Shown here piece by piece: positions 10,591-26,050 of a DNA stretch of 64,000 nt. The notes beneath the pieces were generated by a model. That model had not been told where the DNA came from and did no database searches. It saw only the letters and a program-made list of their open reading frames with translations. This DNA is from Homalodisca vitripennis. Its lineage: Eukaryota; Arthropoda; Insecta; Hemiptera; Cicadellidae. The stretch spans positions 19,243,501 through 19,307,500 of the forward strand of contig NC_060209.1 of the NCBI RefSeq assembly GCF_021130785.1. The letters are read 5' to 3'. Position 1 is the first letter of the stretch. Each line of letters starts with the position of its first letter. Position numbers and translations under genes: made by a program.

Positions 10591-12649
10591 ACATCTGAGC
10601 GTATAGTGCATAGTTACATTATCCTTTCATGATTCACTGCGTAGCTTCTATATCATAATCCGATGTATGTCTAGTATGTAATATATTTGTTGGTCTGTCT
10701 ACTATAATACGCTGTATTTCATAAATAGTTTTTACGAAAAAATAATCTTGTAAAAAATAATTATATAAATATATATATATATGTGTGTGTGTGTAAAGTC
10801 ATAAGCGACAAAATAATGTTTTCGTTTATATTTACTTAGAATTTATCGTACCACAAAAACCCTTATTTATTGCATTTACTCGGTTGGAGGAGACCCATTA
10901 AACTGTGTTTACAGGAGACTATCCTTGTTTCGATTCCTCCTCTGTACTTAGTGTTGTTTACTCAGTCGTACTGGTGTGGTGAACATTATTCTCAGTATTG
11001 TTCAATACCAATCAGAGGCACTTTGGTGGACTAAACTAGTGCTGTCCTATCCTATTGAAGAGTAAAGTCATAATTACTGTAAGTACAGTATTCCTCATAT
11101 TGACTCTCCGAACCCACTTTCATCATGTAACCCTCCCAAATATAGCCCTCTTTTTTATATTTGCAAGTTTTATTTACGTAAATTTACTCCTTTCGAGCCT
11201 CTCTTAATTGTCTCATACCTTTTAGCCTATTCGTTTTATATTAACATTGTAATAAGTTACCTCTATACAAATCATTCGGTTACCACGAGCCAAGTTCTTT
11301 TGTATGACATTCAAAATTACCTGTTTTACGTGCATCTATAGGAAATTATCTTTTCTTTGAAGGTGTAGTAACAAAATTAACAGATTCATCGAAAGTGAAA
11401 ATATTCATATTTTAGTTCCTGAAAAAAATAAATGCGTTAACTAGTACATTACATTACAATTAACTAGTAGGGGTCATGAATTTTATAACACAATTATTTG
11501 AATTCTTAGTAGAAAATTATTTATCAACAACTAATATTGATACCATTTTAGTAACTACAGTGTTTTTGCTATATTTTTGCTTCCACCTTTCTTATGAGCC
11601 CTGGTTGTGTCATACGTACCTCCCTCCTTCTACTTAGAGATTCCCCCTTTAATAATTTCATGTCACATTCAGGGTAATTATAACCTGATTTGATGTCCAA
11701 TATCTCGTATTTTTAACCGTAAGTTTGTTTTATCACCTTTTATGTCTTATTCAGTGCAAATCTATATAGATGTTGAGTAATAGCTTCTGCTAAAATTTCC
11801 TCAAAATAATTTTTACGACCAAACATCACCTTTTTACACGTATATATTTCTGATGTTTCTTTTTTCAGTTTATAATTTTTTTATGGGAAATTTTTGGATA
11901 TTTAAAACTATTTGTGATACACAGTAAGAACGATGGTTAAACAAACACATTTACAAACAACGCAGTTTTAAACAAAGAAGGCAGTTTTAAACAAAGAAGA
12001 CAGTTTATTATGCATTGTAAAGTTACATACTTGATTTAATAAGTATACAGATTATGAAATTTAAAACACCAGTATGATTAGCCTGGAAATCAATTGAACC
12101 ATTTCGGAGGTTTTTTGTAGCTTAGTATAGAACTATTTTTACTTAAATTATACTTATGTTTTAAATAATACATACGTATCATTGATGAATTTAAATCAAT
12201 AGAATAAATCTTCCTACTTACATATTTTGTCCAAATTTGCTTAAGTAAACTTAGACTAGACAAAAAAATATCTTTAATTTTAAAGGATAATTTCTTAATT
12301 ACTGACTTATGTCAAAACAATATTAAATTTTTATATTGATATTGTTAAAATTGATTCTTAATAATAAAACTTTAATAAGTTAATTAAATAACTTAATACG
12401 GAACTCAGACTGAACGGGATAAATCCAAGGGCAAACTTGACAGTAAAGAGTCTGGACCATTTATCACGTAAAGTAGTAAACTAAGTGGACTGAAGTGAAG
12501 AGGGGCTGTAAACAATGAAGTTAATCTTTTCTCAGGAATTTCCTTTGCTCTAGACTTGGTGCTTATTGCATCAGTAGTACTTCTACACATAGTACTAGTT
12601 AGGCTCTCACCTGATGGATTAAAGTTGAAATGTGAATGTTAAATTTAGC
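10591..12649. other. Duplicated AT-rich sequence, no gene seen
   Basis: It matches about 35126-37250 in copy B. It contains a short AT/GT microsatellite (about 10769-10794). No frame is conserved between the copies. Confidence 0.5.
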
Positions 12650-13110
12650 TCTAGATCACCTTCCTCTTACGTGCAGCATCTGATATCTGATGCTAATGCA
12701 GACTTGACATCTGAAATCTGGAGTCTTGATCGTCTGAATGGATCCCAAAATAGTCGGTGACGAAGAACGAAGTTGCTCAAAATGAACCTCCCGCATCGTT
12801 TTGACACCATAGCCGCCCAGATTACAAAAATTAGTGCAATATAGGTGAAGAGGTAATCTCATTGCATCTTCAAGTGCGCAGTGAAATGCACTACGATGTT
12901 GAATGACACGGTTCTTATGCACGCTGGAGCAACCGGGTCTTCTACACAAAAACATAGCACTACTTTTTTTAGTATGGGTGTATCTGATGTCGAAGCAATG
13001 CAGGGGTTCCTTTTGAGCATCTTCTTGCTTCGTCATTGACTATCGGTCCGGGAACTGGAATCGCCTTGTTATTGCTCCGCTTAGACAATCAAGGAGGCCG
13101 CTGATCAGAT
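12650..13110. repeat. Imperfect inverted-repeat (foldback) element, copy A
   Basis: The left arm (about 12650-12815) contains GTGACGAAG, GCTCAAAATGAACC and CGCATCGTTTTGACA. The right arm (about 12968-13110) contains the reverse complements in mirrored order: TGTCGAAGCAATGC, TTTTGAGCA and CTTCGTCATTGAC. A related element lies at 22208-22558, and the copy-B version is at about 37250-37790. A 126-residue minus-strand frame across it is broken in copy B and is probably not a gene. It looks like a non-autonomous foldback or MITE-like family. Confidence 0.6.
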
Positions 13111-14490
13111 CGGTCACCAGGGTTCTGTAAGCATCCAGTCTCTACTCCCATATGTTTTCAATACAAGGTCTAAGGTCTCAGAGCTTTTAATGTTATGTCC
13201 CTCTAAAAATGTCAGATTACAATATAATCATATGATTTCATCAGATCTCTAAAAGTTCCAACCTTCTGATTTCTAATTCCTGATGACTCTTAGCCCCAGA
13301 GAGTTCCAAGTCTATGAGCATTTTGGCCTCTACAAATTTGAGTACCTCTAGGTGTGTTTATTTCCCAAACATAACACATTATAATGTGTTCACTCCAAGG
13401 TTTAGTTACGAGCAAAGAATTTTGAAGAGAACATTAATTTTTATCTTTACAGGATGAAAGGATTTTTATAAAACTAAGTGGCGCTAAGTTAACATGCTAT
13501 CTTTCCGTCCTCGCTTTTATCACAGGTTTTTGCTTAGTTAAGTAACACTGGAAAACCTGATAGCCCTGGAGCGCTCTTTTGTTCTTCAATACGATAATGA
13601 TAGTGTCTGATATTGCACTCTGACCTTTTATGCCACAATCCACTTCAAAAGTGTGTATAATTTGGTTTTGACAATTTCTGGTTTTATTTTTGATAGGATG
13701 CAATCCAAATCTTCTATCTTTTCTATACTGGCGTTCATTTATCCTAGATAGATTGAGAAGCAAAGGTGTGAAGGTGGCCCAAAACTAATTTTGAATATCA
13801 AGATTGGATTGAGTTTAATTGTTCTTTAGAAATAACTTCTGAACCATAACCACGTTCACTGGAACTAATGCTAGTAGACGTATTGTCGTGCCGGTTTCTT
13901 GTATCGGAGACCGCCACACACTAAGAAATCTGAGCCTTCGCAGTGGATAGTAATAACTTAATATATTATAACACTTTGTTGTTACAAACTAGCACACTGA
14001 CAGGAACGAATGTAAGTGAAAATAATAAGTCTTTTCTTAATCCTGGATCCTGAATCCTGAAAACTCATCGTAAAATATTTCATCATAAGTTTTTTATAAA
14101 ATAATTTTTTATAAAAATAATTCCCTTTAACCGCACCAAACCTCTTGGCTCCACGAATAGATGATGACCATAAAATAGTGATAATTAAGAAGACTAAGAA
14201 GAGACGGCCAGACATGTTCTGCTACGAAACTTGACAACTATTACAAATTTATCACAAACCCATCTAAAACCCATCTGAAACAATGCCAAACTAAATATCT
14301 TTAAACTTAGGCAATAATAAATAGAATAATCACGCCTTAGCGAGGATGGTTAAGCCCGTGTATTGAAACTTCACTATTAGTTTTAATTATTAAAAGCAAG
14401 TGATTAGTATTTAAGAGAAAGTTCTCGTGTTATTAACTATTACGATACGCTACATAAACTCTTATAGTCAGAGCTCGTAGAAGTTTTATT
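13111..14490. other. Duplicated sequence, no gene seen
   Basis: It matches about 37791-39285 in copy B. The small minus frames at 13497 and 13982 are not maintained in copy B and look like nothing known. Confidence 0.45.
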
Positions 14491-14499
14491 AGAGGCTAA

Positions 14500-14570
14500 G
14501 GCAGATCAATTTGTCTAACGGATAATAAACCTGTACTGAAAGTTGGCGTTTAAATCCAGAAGCTGTTCAG
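14500..14570 (+). repeat. Possible tRNA-derived SINE scrap
   Basis: TCTAACGGATAA followed 30-odd bases later by GCGTTTAAATCC resembles degenerate A and B boxes of an arginine-type tRNA. The copy-B counterpart is at about 39289-39355. The cloverleaf does not fold well. This is a weak call. Confidence 0.2.
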
Positions 14571-14600
14571 TAGTGCTTGCTTTATCGTAACTATTATAAT

Positions 14601-16263
14601 TTATTACAACTCAAACCCGTTTCAAAACGTATATTAGACACTTAAAGCGTAACTGTGGCACAATGCTAATGTCTGACACGGTTGAATCTTGAGGCAAACA
14701 CAAATTTGATACACATTAATACAAAGAGATGGTAACCTGCGGAGTTATTGATACTCAATAAGAGACATTTTGAGTTGTGTGGTTTGCAAAATAATTAGAT
14801 ATTGGTTTGACAATTAAATTTTGCTAGGATGTTTTGTAAGTATAATACTCACAACAATAACGTGCAAGATCAATTCTTTAAATTTAGAAAGTTACAGTGC
14901 AGTTTTTAATTAGTTTTGTTCTCTGTTCCCACTACAATTTCTTTAATAATTGTAAAAATAATCAACTGGCCAGCTGGAACTCAGTTTAAACTAATTATCT
15001 TTAACAAAATTTCCTTCGATTCATATTCTGCCATAGTAAACAAAGAAAGTTTGCAGATCTTCACGTAATTATAAGCGCTTCATCTCAACGCTAATATTTA
15101 CGCAGTTCTCGGAAGCGCTGCAGGTGACGGCTTGTCTGTGTATCTAATTATGAAAATTTTCCTTAACTGATTATTTCAAAGCGAATGCTACATAGGGAAA
15201 TTTTTAATCGATTACTATTATTTAAAAGTCATACGTAACGTTCTCAGATTAATGATCTGAACGTTTTTTTAAAGACGGTTAACCCAATAAATATAATTTT
15301 TCTTATAAGAACATAAGAATGTATTATTACAGGACTCATAAAGGAATATTCTCACTTATTATACTAAGGAACTTCCAGTGGCTATTTCATTTATCTTGTA
15401 AACAAGGCGGGATTTTTTTTAAATTAAATGTAACTGTAGTTAAAATAATTCAAGACCATCTATAGATTCATATTTAAATTTTAAACCAGTATTTGATATA
15501 ATAATTTTAATAATTTAAAATAGTTAAATTTTGCATTTTAGCCCTTCAAAACACATATTTTTGCAATGCATGAAACTAAAGCCAGATTCAGGATTATTAA
15601 AAAACTATGCAAGTTCTAAAAGTTGTTTTAGCATTGTAGGTTTTACAATAATTGGTATTTTTTAAATGATAGTGAATTGAAAAGTAGTACAAATAAATAT
15701 ATCAAGAACTCGTTTCCACATTTAAACAGATTTCCAATGTGTTTTTATTGAATAATATTGTTTAATCATAATTAATATTCTTTTAAAAGTCTAACATAGT
15801 TTCAAAATTGCCAAAAAATAATCGATAAATAAATTAAGTTCAACCCCTATCAAAAGCACATCATACTTAAAAATTATTTTGAAAAACTATACAAACATTT
15901 GCCTTTGGAAAACTTTTAGGTATGTTGCCAATGTTAAAAACCCCTATACTTTTTCTAGATTTGCCATTATTGCCTTAAAATCTGCCAGTTTGTCGAAAAG
16001 GTTGGTTACTTCGAATTGAAGCCTCAACCTCAAGCTAGGAGGTGATTCCTTCCTGGAAGTTCTGTGCACTCGGTGGGTTGAGTGATCATCTGACTCGTAA
16101 CTGAATATGTTAGTTCAGTTTAAAATCTTGAATTTGAAAGCTGTACACTACAACATGGTTGTACAACAAAAAAGTTATAGTTAGGACTGCACCATGGCTA
16201 CTTCATAATATTTTATATAATCACATACTTTTATTCTTTAATAAGTTTCCCATATTTATACAG
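14601..16263. other. Unique AT-rich sequence, no gene seen
   Basis: No open frame of interest, repeat or RNA gene is seen in this stretch. Confidence 0.45.
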
Positions 16264-16662
16264 CACCAACATGTTCTACGTTCTACTGCAGAACGCATTA
16301 CGTGAAATGAGCCCGTTAAATTACCTCGAGCCATTACCTTTAACATCGCCGTCTCCCTTTGGCTCATAACAAACTGCTTCAGATGTTCGCATCATCATAC
16401 TTCACCAACATGTTTTACGTTATACTGCAGAACGCATTACGTTAAATGAGCCAATTAAATTATTCCGAGTCCTTACCCTTTAAATTACCATTTCTTTTTG
16501 GTTCCTAAAAAACTGCTAAAAGTGTTCACATCTTAAGACTCCACCAACATGTTCTACGTTCTACTGCAGAACGTAATACGTGAAATGAGAACATTAAATT
16601 ACTCCGAGCCATTACCTTTAACATTATCGTCTCCCTTTGGCTCATAATAACTGCTTCATATG
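16264..16662 (+). repeat. 139-bp tandem repeat, about 2.9 copies
   Basis: CACCAACATGTT starts units at 16264, 16403 and 16542, exactly 139 bases apart. Each unit contains CTGCAGAACG within a small palindrome (CGTTCT...AGAACG). The CTGCAGAACGT core is shared with the ~100-bp satellite, though the rest differs. Confidence 0.9.
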
Positions 16663-16784
16663 TCATAGAATATAAAAATATACGTTTACTTCAGTACTTA
16701 CTTGTTATGTTGCACTATTAAAAGTCTGGCAGACTTTCTTTCAACTCAACAATGGGATTATTACAAAAAATATACCCAATACAC

Positions 16785-17850
16785 TGGATGTTTTCAAAAT
16801 GCAAAAGCAATCAGCTAAGCTATGTCCGCTTATCAGTACCTGAACAAGATCAGAATAAGAAAAAGTATCTCATAATTTCGCGTCAGGCTATATTGTCGGT
16901 AAATCAGATAGCAACAACTCGTATTCACCTGGCTCACTGAATAACATATCCAGATCTAAAGTACAGAAGCAATCAGCTAAGTGATGCCCGCTTATCATTA
17001 ACCTTATCAGAACAAGATAAAGTGGTTAATAGTTCCGTGTCAGGCTATATTGTCGGTGAGTCAGACAAACAAAAACTCATATTCACTTGGCTCACTGACT
17101 AACATATCCAGATCTAAAGTACAGAAACACTGCTATCTGATATCAGGTTATCAGTGAAATGATCAGAACAAGATAACGTGGTTAATAGTTCCGTGTCAGG
17201 CTATATTTTCGGTGAGTCAGACAAACAAAAACTCATATTCACTTGGCTCACTGACTAACATATCCAGATCTAAAGTACAGAAACAATCTGCTATCTGATA
17301 TCAGGTTATCAGTGAAATGATCAGAACAAGATAACGTGGTTAATAGTTCCGTGTCAGGCTATATTGTCGGTGAGTCAGACAAACAAAAACTCGTATTCAC
17401 TTGGCTCACTGACTAACATATCCAGATCTAAAGTACAGAAACAATCTGCTATCTGATATCAGGTTATCAGTGACATGATCAGGACAAGATAAAGTGGTTA
17501 ATAGTTCCGTGTCAGGCTATATTATCGGTGAGTCAGACAAACAAAAACTCGTATTCGCCTGGCTCACTGACTAACATATCCAGATCTAAAGTACAGAAAC
17601 AATCTGCTATCTGATATCAGGTTATCAGTGACATGATCAGGACAAGATAACGTGGTTAATAGTTCCGTGTCAGGCTATATTATCGGTGAGTCAGACAAAC
17701 AAAAACTCGTAACCATCTGGCTCAGTGTCTAACATATCCAGATATAAAGTACAGAAGCAATCAGCTAAGTAATATCAGGTTATCAGTGACATGATCAGAA
17801 CAGGAGAAAGTGGCTAGTAGTTCCGTGTCAGACAACATGAACTTGTTACC
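16785..17850 (+). repeat. 158-bp tandem repeat, about 6.7 copies
   Basis: AACATATCCAG recurs at 16943, 17101, 17257, 17415, 17573 and 17731, with a period of 158 (one step 156). Units contain the palindromic CTGATATCAG and GTGTCAGGCTATATT. The first unit is diverged and the last truncated, so the middle units were amplified most recently. Confidence 0.93.
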
Positions 17851-17979
17851 CCGCCTTTCTTAATTACCATGAAATGTCCAGAATCAAATTATTTAGTCAG
17901 ATTCCATTTATCATACAACACAATACATTAAATATTACAATTTTTATATTACGAAATGAGGGACGCTCATTTTATCCGT

Positions 17980-18082
17980 TATATATATCCGTTAATAATA
18001 TTTTATATATATTAATAATATATATATATTTATATATATATATTAATTATATATATATATATTAATTATATATATATATATA

Positions 18083-18158
<76 letters not shown>

Positions 18159-18212
18159 TATATATATATATATATATTAATTATATATATATATATTATA
18201 TATATATATTCA
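17980..18212. repeat. (AT)n tract with TTAATTA interruptions
   Basis: Long TA/AT runs are broken at intervals by ATTAATTATATA, giving a simple-sequence tract of about 230 bp. Confidence 0.95.
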
Positions 18213-18242
18213 CTTCGGTTGTATAATGCAGAATTGCTCTAT

Positions 18243-18632
18243 TATAACAAATTAGACTTCTTAGTTTAAATTTCCTTTAATATTTCGGCTTTGCCGTTTT
18301 CAAAAAGGTATAATAAAAGGTATAATAAAAAGTATAAAACAAAAATAACACAGCAACAAAATTTACACAAGTAAATAAATAAACATTTGCATAAATAAAT
18401 AAATAGGAATTTTTGAACATGTGATTAACACCAAAGAGAAATATCATGAACAGAGAAAGAATTTAGAAAAATAATTTAGAAAAAATTATAATAACAAAAA
18501 CAATTGATCATTTCATCTTTTATTCAGACCAAAGGGTACTTTTGATTTTAATATTAACTGATGTGCCTGTTTTGAAAACGGCAAAGCCGAAATATTAAAG
18601 GAAATTTAAACTAAGAAGTCTAATTTGTTATA
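18243..18632. repeat. Inverted repeat with 63-bp arms and 264-bp centre
   Basis: The arms 18243-18305 and 18570-18632 are reverse complements with no mismatch that I can find. The right arm reads GAAAACGGCAAAGCCGAAA and is preceded by CTGATGTGCC. A CTGATG-stem-GCCGAAA arrangement recalls the hammerhead-like ends of Penelope-like elements, which often carry inverted terminal pieces. The centre is AT-rich and non-coding. Confidence 0.7.
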
Positions 18633-19010
18633 TTATATTATATATATATATATATTATTCCGATAGAGAGCGTCGATCAATATCTTAAGGATGATTTAAT
18701 TATAGGTAACATTTCTGCCATTTTTGTGTGCTAAATGAAACACAGCCCATCCATCACAGGAGTACCTCATGTGTCCAGAGAGACAAGGGCTTGCAGTCAC
18801 ACAATAGCTGTTAGTTACCTGTGACAGATAGGGCTGTTTATGTAAGTAGTCACAGTTTCATTATGTACCAGGTAGCAGTGCTGTTACCTTTATCCGTGAA
18901 TGGATTAATGACTTCAACGATACACTTTACAGTACTAATCTAATGTCTCCTTAGACTATACGTATTGTAGTACAAAATATTATACACGCTTAAATGTTAC
19001 AAATATAATT
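18633..19010. other. No gene seen
   Basis: Unique sequence between the inverted repeat and the possible piggyBac-like end; nothing recognised. Confidence 0.4.
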
Positions 19011-19385
19011 TTAACACGTTTACGACGTCAGCGTTTTTCCGGAATTTTTTATTTACCGTCGAAATTTTCAATAATAATCACAAAAAACGAAATCGGTTTT
19101 TTACGTCAAACATCTAAGAATAACGAGAAAAGTATGTAAGCTTGGCAATTTTGGCACGAAAATATTATTGTATTAAGTTTTTTTTTTCAATTTTTACACA
19201 TGTATCCCAAGGGGTACAAAGAAAAATAATTAACCTTAAAAATTAGGCTATTATGCGCTCGACGGGGTACACGATAGTCTGAGGTATTTATTTAACTGTG
19301 GGGTCAGTTTTAACAAACCCTCAAGACTGACAAACCATATAAACGCAACAATGAAATGCATAGCAACGTGTACCCCATCGAGCGG
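19011..19385. mobile_element. Possible piggyBac-like terminus with internal hairpin
   Basis: TTAACACGTTTACGACGTC at 19011 starts with the TTAA target and a CAC terminus, like the element at 60499. GCTCGACGGGGTACACG (19257-19273) and CGTGTACCCCATCGAGC (19367-19383) form a 17-bp inverted repeat with one mismatch. I see no matching opposite end, so this may be one end of a decayed element. Confidence 0.3.
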
Positions 19386-19432
19386 TCCTCAAATACTCCT
19401 TGTATTGGTTTATATGTATATAGACAACATAA

Positions 19433-22207
<2,775 letters not shown>

Positions 22208-22558
22208 ATTTCACCTTCCGCTTAGTGGAGCGTCTGAAATCTGATGCTGCCACATACTTGACTCCTTGATTATGAATGTTCATCTGAAGAAATCCAAAAC
22301 ATTCGGTAACGAAGAAGCTCCAAACGATTTGCGTCGTTTCGACATTAGAGACACCAATACTAAAATAAGATATAGTCTAGATTTTGTTTCCTCTTCCGCT
22401 TATTTGTCCATCTAGGTGCCTCTGATGTCGAAACGATACGGAGAGTTTATTTGAGCTTTTTTGATGCCGACGTTTTAGGATACCTTTAGTCCATAATCCA
22501 AGGATCAAGTCTGTGCCAGGGTCATATTCCAGACGCTGTAATATGTATAAGGTGAAAT
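22208..22558. repeat. Imperfect inverted-repeat (foldback) element
   Basis: Arms 22208-22355 and 22415-22558 are mutually inverted with scattered mismatches. Shared pieces include ATTTCACCTT, CAGCGTCTG-like, CTTGAT-CTTG-ATTATG, CGTTTCGACAT and AGAGGCACC-like. The loop is about 59 bp. It is the same family as 12650-13110. Confidence 0.7.
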
Positions 22559-23860
22559 GGAGCTGAAGTTAACATTCGTATTGAATCAAACATTTCCATC
22601 AAAGCTAAGTTTAAACACAGAGTTCATCTCACACGTGATAGCCGTTTTATGTATATTTAACCATTCGTATATCTATATAGATATAATATAATATATAATA
22701 TATAGACGCCTGAAGAAGAAGGTACCTTTCAGAAATTGAACTGTACTGTTATATCTTCTTAAAATATAACGATGGCTAATGCTCAAAACCCTACTATTCT
22801 TTCAAGCCACCTATCGTCAATACTAAGCCTTAAACGAAGATTAAAAATTTATTTCAGTCTTACAAAAACAATAATTTTTAAGGAAATGGCACAGAAAGTG
22901 ATGCAAGACCGGGTACTTGTAAACATGGTTTCATTAATTCTAAATAAAACAATGTGTTCATAAAATTAAATAACTTTTTATCTATATAAATTCATCAGCT
23001 GTTCTTATTCCACAGTCTAACAAACAAGGGAGTTCATATCACGCCAGTGCTTCTTATCTATTATGGTAAATATTTAACCACGAATGAACTTTTATCAATC
23101 GTGATTAATAAAAAGAATTATGTTTAACTACTTAGATGTTCATTCTCAAACTAATAAGGGGAACTGGTGCTAAACGTAAAATTCATTTGAATCAACCCTT
23201 TCCACCACACCTACATAATGTGTATAAGGAATAAGATTAGGAGAATGTTCCAACAATCACCTTAGGCCTACCATAACTGACAGGTATTACACCTGAATCA
23301 TGCGCTTGTTAGTTATGGTTTCGGACATGTCTGGGATAATTCACATGTTTTATCATTATTTATGTAGTGTCATATCTCACAATAACAACACTTTTGACTA
23401 TAGAAAGAGGCACATAAAGGCCTCATACAGATTAAATATTCATAACAATCTTGTTTACATTTTTATACGATGTTTGATTGCCCAAACAAAATACGAGCCC
23501 TACAATTCTATTTACTTCACCTAGGCTGCATTATTTCAATCAGTACTTTAAACCAGAGAAACCCTGCTCTTGTAACGGAATTTAATGAATAGATTTTAGT
23601 TTATAATGGCTGTAATCATTGCATTACATGCCGGCAGAGTTTTAAAACTTAACCATTGTTAATATTGTTACAAATTCAATATTTTTAATGTCTAACCGTG
23701 CAGTATCACAATTCTTATGTTAGCCAGAATTAATATGTGTAGTAATTCATCACCATTAAGTGGTGACCTTTTCAATTTACATAAATACTGGTTGATTTGT
23801 ATAATATCTTGTCAACTACAATGTTGCGAGAGTTACTAGGAACAAGATAATGTCTTGGTA
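22559..23860. other. No gene seen
   Basis: AT-rich. Near 22705, CCTGAAGAAGAAGG followed by CAGAAATTGAAC faintly resembles a Penelope-like 3' motif. The short plus frames at 22772 and 23300 are unrecognised. Confidence 0.35.
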
Positions 23861-24094
23861 CTATAAACTGTCGGTCAATCTTAAATTTTTAACTTTTACT
23901 GAAGCAGAAGAAGAATCAGAACACAAACCACCAATAATAATGTGAAGAGTAGTGATAATTGCAAATAAAATTTGGAATTCGGTATTCCTGTTGTACAGTG
24001 CCACGTGTACAGTGCTGGGAGTATATTGAGGTACATCAATAGGTAACAGGAAACGGCTACCAGTAATATACCAGTGAGTGGTATCTGTTACCAT
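23861..24094 (-). CDS. Unrecognised small ORF, membrane-like
   Basis: This 77-residue frame starts at an ATG. SRFLLPIDVPQYTPSTVHVA is followed by a hydrophobic stretch (FQILFAIITTLHIIIGG) and a serine-rich tail. A proline/aspartate turn before a membrane helix recalls the middle of insect odorant receptors, but there is no neighbouring exon that I can identify. It may be a chance frame. Confidence 0.15.
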   Translation of the reverse strand: MVTDTTHWYITGSRFLLPIDVPQYTPSTVHVALYNRNTEFQILFAIITTLHIIIGGLCSDSSSASVKVKNLRLTDSL

Positions 24095-25419
24095 GGAAAT
24101 TGACGAGCGGTATTTTATTTCACTGTGGCTGAATGTTGGACATATTTGAATTTTTCATTCTGTATCTCACATTCTGATTCATATAGTTTTAATGCAAGTT
24201 TTAAAATTCAAGTGCCTTTTTATGCTTTGCAACCATTTCCAATACGAAAACAATTGCAGTGTAGTGAAGAGATTTGCTTAAAACAGAAATATAATACTTT
24301 TAGTAAATTGTTGAAATAAATATGAACAGTTGCCTGCGCAAGAAAAAGTAGATGTTTGGATGGAAATATAACACCAACATATATTTTAGGTACATTTCTA
24401 ACCTACTTATCGCAATATGTAAATATGCTCTAGAAAGCTATCGTCACGATCTGTATGACATTTTTATGAGCATTCTACAAGTGAGTTTCAAGGTTAAGTT
24501 TATTGTTAAGGAAAATCGACCTAGGGGAGCGGAGTTTCAGGATTTTATCTTTTTATATAAAGTAGTGTATAAAAAGATTTCCCATAACTTATATTATAGA
24601 CTCATTGAGTTTAGCTTGGTTTGATCAAAATTTCAATTTAATAAGGAGTTCTAAGTTTAAAACCATTTTATAAAATAATTACACCAGATGCCTTTTAAAT
24701 GGACAGATTTAAACAAATATTGCATAAATGTTCTTTTGTAACAAATCACGAAAGCTCTATAAACGCCTTGTGGTTTGATGTAACCATAATTCGCACGAAC
24801 GTTCTATGCGATACATCGTAACCAAGAATGATTTATCAGAGCCTTTGACGCCCTGAGGCAAAGGCTATAAGCACCAATATCAATTCCACAATAAGATAAT
24901 TATAAATTGTGAAAACATTGTGGCAGGATGGGTTTTAGCCAAAATTGACTTAAATGTTCTATAAACAAATAATATACAAAAATAGCTTACAACATACTTT
25001 AGAGCTAATTATCTAAAATTGGCACGGACGTTTTATGTTTTAAATGTCAACAAAGGATGGTTTCAAGTACCTTCTGAGAAGTGGAAGGAGCCCTAAAAAG
25101 ATGTGTATTATATGAAAAATTCCTCTGAATTCATTGTGGTTGAATCGATTTTAACCATATTTTCGTCCAATGAGACGAATATCAACCAAGCGTGCATTTT
25201 AGGTGCCCTACTTGTCAAAGAGACAGAGAAATGGTACAAAATTGAATTCTACATGCACTGTGATATATTTCAATCACAACTGGCATGTACACCCTATGAA
25301 ATTTATTATGATACAGAATTTATATACGTCGAAAGACAGCAGACCAGAGCTTTACACGTCTGGAAGCAGTCGAAGACCAGGATCTGTCAGAGGCAGGTTC
25401 TAGAGAGCAAGAGCTTCTA
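24095..25419. other. No gene seen
   Basis: AT-rich. Frames at 24125, 24352 and 25103 (+) are open for 64-105 codons but show no family features, and they overlap repeats at the right end. Confidence 0.35.
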
Positions 25420-26050
25420 GAGACCAGGTGCAGCCAGAAACTGGTATATATTAGAAGAGGCTTGATTCCAAGAAGAGGCTTAACTCCTAGAAGAGGGCCT
25501 ATAAGAGCCCGTGAGCTGCAAAATGCTGGGGAGTTCTAGACCATAGATAGTTCCTAGAGGTTGAGAGCCCTAAAAGGCCGAGAGGTGTAAGAGGTCCTGA
25601 AGCCTGAGGTTGCCGACGGTCAGAAGGTCCTGGACAGTTCATAGAGGCTGACAGGTGCTAGACGTTAGGGTATGGTAGAGACAGGGGTCTACACTAGTCT
25701 GGGAGCTTACGAAGGCTGTGGTTTGCTAGGGGCTGGGAGTCCCTAGAGACATTCAGGTCAGACATTCTAGGTTGGCAGGTGCTAGTGGCCTATGCTTTCC
25801 AGAGGTTGGTAGAACCTGGAGGCTGAGAGCTCCTAAATCCTAGAAACTGCCTAAGAACAGAACGTACAAGAGATCACTAATTTTTACAGGTTGGAGCTCC
25901 CAGAAACCGAAATGTGTCAGCGGCCGAGACGTGTTAGAGGCAGGGACCTGACAGTAGTCTGATACCCCTGAAGCCTGAGAGCTCTAGGGGCGTGAGAAAT
26001 CCCAAATTCAGGAACCAGACAGGGGACAGTAAATCTCAGTAGATGGGAGC
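25420..26050 (+). repeat. Purine-rich degenerate minisatellite
   Basis: Short G/A-rich words such as CTAGAGGTTGAGAGC, CTAGAGGCTGAGAGCTCC and GGCTGACAGGTGCTAGA recur with a loose period of about 18-21 bases. The composition is far more G-rich than the surroundings. It abuts the left edge of copy B. Confidence 0.75.

Larger units (their letters stand above)
332..14600 (+). repeat. Large direct duplication, copy A
   Basis: From the shared start GAAATATCAATGTTC, this block matches 26061-39405 base for base over long runs, in the same order and orientation. The match includes the satellite, the sequence after it and an inverted-repeat element. Copy A is interrupted by a LINE at 4863-9568 that copy B lacks. 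Without the LINE, copy A is about 9.6 kb. Apart from mobile pieces I see no confident gene inside. It may be a true segmental duplication or two haplotypes placed in series. Confidence 0.93.

Noticed and set aside
12656..13036. 126-codon minus-strand frame as a gene
   Set aside because: It spans the inverted-repeat element, is broken by many indels in copy B, and has no recognisable domain.
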